In this document: positions 58,172-64,000 of the stretch, in pieces
Position numbering within the stretch: the first letter of the stretch is position 1
Layout: each line of letters begins with the position of its first letter
Source of the DNA: Chamaecyparis obtusa
Lineage: Eukaryota > Streptophyta > Pinopsida > Cupressales > Cupressaceae
Reading direction: 5' to 3'
Assembly (NCBI GenBank): GCA_027943335.1
Contig: BSBK01007036.1
Coordinates: forward strand, 46,855-110,854
DNA: 64,000 bases
Made by a program: the position numbers and the translations under genes
The notes under the pieces: generated by a model
The model's database searches: none
What the model saw: the letters and a program-made list of their open reading frames with translations, nothing else
Told to the model about the DNA's origin: nothing

Positions 58172-58636
58172 ATGGTTCTGCCTAAACTTGGGTCTTTCTT
58201 ATGGCTAGCAATACTAAACCAAATCCTCACTGGAAACCATCTTCATAGATTGGTTATTACAATGAACTTCCATTGTGTCATGTGTGATTCTCAATTGGAA
58301 GATCCTTATCATCTCCTAGTGTCATGTCCCTTTACTCAAGGTATTTGGTATTGGATTCTGGATAAATTGGGTTGGTATGGCCCTCTGTCGGCAAGATTCT
58401 CAAACCTTCTCTCTCAATGGCCTCTTCCTAAATTAGGTTCTTTCTTTGCACAAATATGCAAAGTGGCCCGAGTAGCGGTTACATGGTCAATTTGGTGGGA
58501 AAGGAATAAAAGAATTTTTAGAAAAGAAAAGGGCTCAATTGAGGAAGTTTGTAGGCTAGTGGAAAAATCAATTTTGAAAATGATGAATGCATTCACTATG
58601 AGATTGAATTCTTTATCCTCCCTTTTCACATCTTAG
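58172..58636 (+). pseudogene. LINE B zinc-binding (zf-RVT) region
   Basis: Open stretch of 154 codons with PKLGSFLWLAILNQILTGNH, then HCVMCDSQLEDPYHLLVSCP, a C-x2-C…H-x4-C arrangement typical of the zf-RVT domain that follows RT in plant L1 elements. WSIWWERNKRIFRKEKGSIE is also characteristic. It is one of the best preserved parts of the element. Confidence 0.85.
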
Positions 58637-58639
58637 GAC

Positions 58640-59217
58640 TTGAAAATTAAAAACTCATGGCCCCTCATTACCATCCCTTTTAATGGGGTCCTGATTTGCA
58701 AAATATCAAGCAAGGAGAAAATGAAAGATGTCAAGTGGGTTCCTCCTTATGAGCCCTTTATCAAACTAAATTTGGATGGTGCATCCAGAGGTAACCTAGG
58801 TATTTTCGGTGCTAGATGTGGTCTTCAGAGTTCTCAAAATCAACCCTCATTAGAGAAATGTTCTTGAGACTCCCATTTGGTTCTAATAATATTGTTGAAG
58901 TTAGGGCTTTGCTTGTGGGAATTCATTTGGAAAAATCCTTAGGAATTAGGAAAATCCAAATTGAGAGGGATTCCCAGATCATCATTTCAGCATTGATTAA
59001 TAGGTCAGCTTCTCCTTGGGAGATTCAATACATCATTAAAGAGGTTTGGGCTCTCCTTCTATTCTTTGATGAATACATAATCTCCCATTATTATAGGGAG
59101 GCAAATGGACTAGCTGACTGGTTGGCGAATAGAGGGGCTGATCTACAATTGAGGGATGTTCATTGGAAAAATTATTATCTTTTCACATCCCTACTCAACT
59201 CACATGGCACTGCCTAG
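58640..59217 (+). pseudogene. LINE B RNase H (RVT_3 type)
   Basis: FIKLNLDGASRGNLG (first catalytic Asp), then after a frameshift near 58820, NNIVEVRALLVGIHL (Glu), IQIERDSQIIISALI (Asp) and YYREANGLADWLANRGAD (Asp). The set matches the RVT_3 RNase H that plant L1 LINEs acquired at the C-terminus. It would remove RNA from the hybrid during insertion. The frameshift near 58810-58850 is the only obvious break in the domain. Confidence 0.85.
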
Positions 59218-59490
59218 GTTGCTTAATATTTCCATCCAAGGAAGATTGAAGTACCATGCCTGAATTATCAATAGAGATGTCATGAACCTTTTTAGCTGAG
59301 GTGGAGGGGTATCTTTTCGAGGGCTGGGCTAGCCTAAATTCAAATTCCCTCATGTGTGAGAGCTTTCTTTTTTGGGGACTCCATGCTCTCAATGTTGGTA
59401 CTCTTCATTCATCTCAGCATGTCCAATCATTTATGGGAAATTGCACAACAGCCTTGAAGTATACATTACATATCTTCTCACACATCAGGC

Positions 59491-60264
59491 TTGTGTGGGT
59501 TTTCGTCATCCCTTTTTCCCTTGGTTTTTATACAATCTCCTGACTCGGTCATGTCCATTTTATTTCTTTTCATAGACTTTTTTGGGTTATCCTTCTCTCT
59601 TTGGCTGATTCAACATTGGGAATGTTCGATATCAGGGGACTATCTCCTTTATGATTTTCGGGTGATCTCCAAGCCCATGCTAGTGGAAGTAGCTAACATA
59701 GTGCGGAAAATTATTGGTGACTATGTGATGTTTCCCTCTTCTCCAAGGTGCATCTTCCATTTGTAGGTCCTTTCAGTGTTTCTTTCAAATTTCTATGATT
59801 TGTTTCAAGACTATGTGCAGTTCATCAATATGATGTTGAAGTTAGTCAGAGAAGACTTTGCAACTTTAGAAGGTATCCACAATGTAGTGACCTAGTACAA
59901 CCTCAGGGCCTCTCCTGCCTGGGTGGGTGGCATTTTCTCTCCTTCGTGCTTGGATAAGAATGTGGAATACATTAATATGTTTGATGCCTTCAAGTTAGGC
60001 ATTTAGCGTAAGGACAAGATGGGTTTCAAAGCTTCAATGGTGGCACTGATGGACTTCATCCCCATCTCAGTTCACACGCATGCTCTCAATATCTTGGACT
60101 GCATGTTGGTGATTTTGGCTTATGCCCAGGATGAAGGTTTGGTGGGCTCGTCTTCACACTATCATGCTGCTCCTGAGGATCTATCAGTTTCTTCCAAGGC
60201 CATGACTTCAGCTTCCCCTGTAAGCAGCTGCAGGAGCTCATGCCATGCTTGGGGCTCCCAGTGA
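59491..60264 (+). pseudogene. Unrecognised decayed reading frame downstream of LINE B RNase H
   Basis: One frame of about 255 codons with three stops (59764-59766, about 59893 and 60004-60006). Content includes SKPMLVEVANIVRKIIGDYV, LSNFYDLFQDYVQFINMMLK, ASPAWVGGIFSPSCLDKNVE and KASMVALMDFIPISVHTHAL. It has protein-like composition but matches no family I know. It lies between RNase H and the LINE 3' end, so it is either extra LINE coding sequence, a captured host segment carried in the 3' region, or an older sequence next to the LINE. Confidence 0.45.
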
Positions 60265-60550
60265 TGTCTTCTTTATCAGAAATTTTGTGGTTTTTTGTAA
60301 TTTTGGGGTTGGGTGATATTGCATGATTTTTGGCCTGAGGTGATGGACTTTTTCTCTCATCCTTCAAATGTAAGTTAGATAGTTTTAGGCAATTTTCATC
60401 CTTTTGGTGGTATGGCACCACTTGTGTATTTTCTTGTATATATTGGGTGAGAAGGGAGGTTTTCTTCCTACTTCTTTCCTCCTGGAGCTCCACTGAAGTA
60501 GCTTTTTAATAAAAAAATTGATGTCTTTGTCCATTTTTATCAAAAAAAAT

Positions 60551-62150
60551 AATTAAAAAATTATTTTAAAAATTATTTAATTTTTAAAAATATTTGTAAA
60601 TGCATAAAATATTTTTTTAAAGATAAATAATTATGAATTAAATAAATCATAAAAAACTGTGCATTTATTCTCATAGTAAAAATAATGCAAATATTAATTT
60701 GTTTCTAATCTCTTATGCTTAGTGAAGTGATTTATAAGAATGAGGACCTCGCATAAAACCGTTTAGTAAAAACATTAAAATAATGTAGACCCTACCTACC
60801 TTCTCTTAAACCACAGAGCTAACCCGGGTTTATTGTGAGTTAATATGATCCAAAAGCATGAATAAATATGTGGTTTTCCATTAAACCATATGAGGAAACA
60901 AAAGAAGTATTTATGCCGAAAACTATGCATTTGCATTCACATTTATGAAATCATGCTTTTTAAAAACCTACGTTCAAATATGGATGATCCAGATCAATTT
61001 AATCATCTTGCACGCTGCTCATGCATCGTGGACCATAGATTCTTTTAATCAAGACCTTCTTTTCCATATAGGGAACCCCTTCAGGGTAATAATTTCTAAG
61101 TTATAAAAAAGTAAGAAAATGTCTAAATAAGTTTTAAGTTATAAATTTTTTTATATCTATATTGTATGTATTAAGTAATTTAACATAAATATTAGAATTA
61201 ATTAAGTAAATAAAAATAATTTGACAAATAATAATTTATATAAAAGAATTGAAATTGATTTTATACTTAGATTAATTAATAAAGGAGATATTTTTGTATT
61301 GATGGTCGAAGAATGGCTTAGGATATTTTTTGGCCATCAAATTTGTTTGTAATAATCGAATGAATATGATAGTGTTCAAACCAACACTTTAAACTTTGTG
61401 GATCAACATTATCCTTCATGTGTTTATTATTAACTATTTCTAACCTTAGAGAGGATGATCAAGATGAGGAATTAACAGAAGTTGATGAAGAGTAGGAGGA
61501 GAATACTATGAGAAAATAAAGAAGGGGATAATGGTGAAGTGTAAAGAATTTAAGAGGAGCGTGAGGTAGGTGATAATAGGTTGAGCATGAGGATAAGTGG
61601 ATGATGGAAAACTGGCACATTAATTAGCACCCAAAAGGTAAGATCAGAAATAGAAAGAATTTTATGTTTCTCTCTTTGAAGATTCAAGTAAAAAAATCTT
61701 CAAAAGTGGGTAATTAAGCTTGAGGAGAACACAAAGTTGAACAACATAGATATGTTTAGAAAACTTAAAAATGGTCATGGGTAAAAGCACAATCAGGTTT
61801 CACCTTTTAGGCTAACTTATTAGCACAGATGAATTTTATTATTTCTAACTAAAAATTAATTTTGGTCAAACATATGGTCTAGTTAGATTCATTCTAGCTA
61901 AAAGTTAAATAAGTTATTTAACTTTTCCAATTGGAAACATCTATTAAATACATGTTTTATACCACTTTGGGTCTAATTACCATAAAAATAAAATTATTTT
62001 AGAAAAGTGGTGTTTCAATAACCCCTAATGATTTTTTTTTAAATAAAAAAATACCCCTTTGTAGAGGTCAAAGTCAAGAATATCCTCATATGGATTTTAT
62101 ATTGTTTTAATTAGACATAGTTTATTGTAATTAAAAAATATTGCAAGGGG
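60551..62150. other. AT-rich intergenic sequence
   Basis: No reading frame or repeat of note. Purine-rich stretch at 61450-61560. Confidence 0.6.
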
Positions 62151-62159
62151 GTATTTTAA

Positions 62160-62770
62160 CTTTCAAGGAGATGTTCAACGAGTTGGATATGGAGATTCTC
62201 GGCCTCAAGTAGGAAATCAAAGAGATTAAAGCTAGGGTTGTTGATTTGAACAAGTTTTCCCTCAAGGTCATGCACACTTCAGTTGTGACCCTGTGCAACA
62301 TGCTGGAGAAGATGGCTAGCAGTAAACTGGAAGACAATGAGGATAACAAAGACCTTTTCCTGTTCCTACAGAAAGAGTGGGCCAGGACCCTGTTGTCCAA
62401 ATGTCTGGGTGGGAGATCCTAGCTGCTACAGTCCATGAGGTGGTTGTGCTGGCATGGGCCTGTTTGTTCCAGGTCCCTTTTTTTTATTTCCTATTTTATA
62501 GTTAAGTTCTTCAAACACTATTTTATCCCTATGTGGCTTGTTATTGTTAATACTTGGTCTACTTACTGGTTATACTACTTTGGTTCTCTTTTTGTGAAAA
62601 GGACTTTCATGTTTGTTTTTGATAGAGGCAGACTAGACAATTTTGTTTCTGCTGATAAACTGCTATGTGACTAGTGCTATTAATATGATGTTAATGTGCT
62701 TCTAGTCTTCATGTACCACAGGCCAACACCCTCTTGCTGCTTTTTTCTATCAAAAATAGTAAAGGAGGTG
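62160..62770 (+). pseudogene. Decayed coding fragment with LINE-like 3' tail
   Basis: Frame 62160-62420 reads FKEMFNELDMEILGLK, then (after TAG) EIKEIKARVVDLNKFSLKVM and NMLEKMASSKLEDNEDNKDL, a short heptad-rich, charged protein fragment. A T-rich 3' region follows, ending TTTTTTCTATCAAAAA at about 62740-62757, which resembles the LINE B 3' end TTTTTATCAAAAAA. A 5'-truncated LINE of a related family is plausible. No RT is present. Confidence 0.4.
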
Positions 62771-64000
62771 TTAATTCAGAGAAAGAAAAAAATAGTAAAT
62801 CATATTAAATAAATTTGAAAAACATATGGTGCACTAGAGGAGAGAGTACTCTCCAAGAATATATATTTCCTTTTTTGATTGGGATAGATTTGTTATGAAA
62901 AATATGTTGCGAGATGAAAACTATCGATTTCAGTGAGTTGGACTTTGAATTGTTATAAAAGAGAAAATATAGGTCACAAACCAATTTTTATTTCTTCATG
63001 CACTATCTATATATGTCATCTATGACATATTTTTAAATTAGGGGAAAAATGTTTATTTACATATAATGTTTTGGTGGGAAGTAGACCCCTAATTTTCAAC
63101 ATTTCTCAGAGATTGAAAAAATTGTCTTTAAAAATTAAAAAAATATATCAATTCTTATTCAAAAAAATTATGAAAAATATTAGTCATGAACTTCATCCAT
63201 TTTATCACATTTAATTAGTTTACATCATCTTCAAATTCCAAACATAAATGTCATTTTTATACTATTGAAGTTGAACATCTTTGATTTTGTTAGCCTTTTC
63301 CTTTGTAAAAGGGTGACAGCTTATTATGCTTTTACCCTCATCTTTGGGAGTTGTACAGGGAATTTCTAGGAGATCCAATAATATAAAATAGAGGACAAAC
63401 CAATATTCCAAGGTTGCTAAAGGTATGAATGAGGATCTTGCAATGAGACATGACAAGAAATTAGGGGAAGGTTAGGAACCCCTCATTGCTAATTGAAACC
63501 TCCACAATTGATGTTTCTCCTATGGGTTGATATCCTAATTAGTTCTATTTTTTTAGTTTATAAATCAAGTTGTTTTATGGTTGGCCTCCATGCCACTCTA
63601 TTTAAATCAAACATTTCTAGTTGATTTCATGCTAGATGATGGCTATTTAGACATTTGTTCTCTAGTGGAAGACTATTCGTTAGGCCTACTAGACTTCTTA
63701 TTTATTGAATTTTTTTCTCTTACGATAACAAAACTTCCAATAGTATTTTAATAAAAACACATTTAGAATAAATCTAATATTGACAAAAGTAATTTGATAA
63801 AATACACTCTAGTAGAAATATGTTTTCTTCATATGCATGAAATAGATGTTTCCAACCACTATGAAGGATCTTGTTATGTTGATAGGTGAAAAGGTTCTTT
63901 GAGGTCAAATATCTTTATAGCCAAAATATTACTAGGAAGAAATCATGTGGATTGAAATCCATTGTTATTCCTTAGAAGTTAAGAGACACAACAATCCACC
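62771..64000. other. AT-rich intergenic sequence to window end
   Basis: No gene, LTR boundary or recognisable domain seen on either strand. Confidence 0.6.

Larger units (their letters stand above)
53060..60550 (+). mobile_element. LINE B (L1-like with RNase H), 5'-truncated, interrupted by a solo LTR
   Basis: Starts in the region before RT (TKIRRQKNAIFQIKDANGSI) without ORF1 or endonuclease, a normal 5' truncation. It continues through RT, a zinc-binding region and RNase H to a 3' end in TTTTTATCAAAAAAAATAA near 60545. The solo LTR at 53352-56355 splits it at …APGPDGL / TPLFFQ. It is less decayed than LINE A. Confidence 0.85.

Noticed and set aside
60086..60493. Minus-strand open frame of 135 codons
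   Set aside because: Low-complexity Lys/Ser/Pro composition, antisense to the decayed frame downstream of LINE B; no supporting motif.
61440..61600. Glu-rich purine stretch suggesting a small acidic protein
   Set aside because: Stops interrupt every frame within about 20 codons and there is no second copy to support it.

Overview
This window looks like a repeat-dense intergenic stretch of a large plant nuclear genome. A conifer or other gymnosperm would fit the layering of old, decayed long-LTR elements, but no host gene is present to prove the lineage. Almost every recognisable coding stretch belongs to a retrotransposon, and almost all carry stops or frameshifts. I see no convincing host gene, tRNA, rRNA or CRISPR array.

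Left block (1-17231). A minus-strand Ty3/gypsy element runs off the left edge: integrase, RNase H, RT, protease and gag in one frame, then PBS, then the 5' LTR at 3558-4415. Next is a lone, diverged long LTR (about 4431-6737). It abuts the pol remnant of a plus-strand chromodomain gypsy element (6738-9164), followed by its 3' LTR from 9193. That LTR is split by a complete 7.4-kb element (9811-17226, TSD CAACT) with 2.3-kb LTRs and an internal region coding only for Gag plus a coiled-coil extension.

Central nest (about 18240-49400). LINE A (ORF1, endonuclease, RT) is split at 20390 by gypsy element 2 (20391-48363). The 5' LTR of gypsy 2 is split by a minus-strand Ty1/copia element (20771-36713). 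The copia RNase H is split in turn by a plus-strand long-LTR non-autonomous element (22971-30943, TSD CCTTC). The interior of gypsy 2 is also split by a minus-strand relative of that element (39091-47335, TSD GTACA). The insertion order can be read directly from the interrupted reading frames and target-site duplications.

Right block (49336-64000). A tandem duplication (49336-50676) is followed by AT-rich sequence. Then comes 5'-truncated LINE B (about 53060-60550), which has RT, a zinc-binding region, RNase H and an unexpected further decayed reading frame downstream. It is split by a solo LTR (53352-56355, TSD GGCCT) of the same family as the 39091 element. The remainder is AT-rich apart from a decayed frame at 62160-62420 with LINE-like 3' sequence.

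Most notable are: (i) a long-LTR non-autonomous family carrying its own conserved acidic, pol-less reading frame in two independent copies; (ii) a related Gag plus coiled-coil element whose LTR shares U3 modules with that family; (iii) repeated imperfect hairpins of roughly 50-75 bp built on GTCGCATGATCGCA in several long LTRs; and (iv) a chain of palindromes with core ACTTTCGATCGAAAGT inside one copia LTR, absent from its partner LTR.
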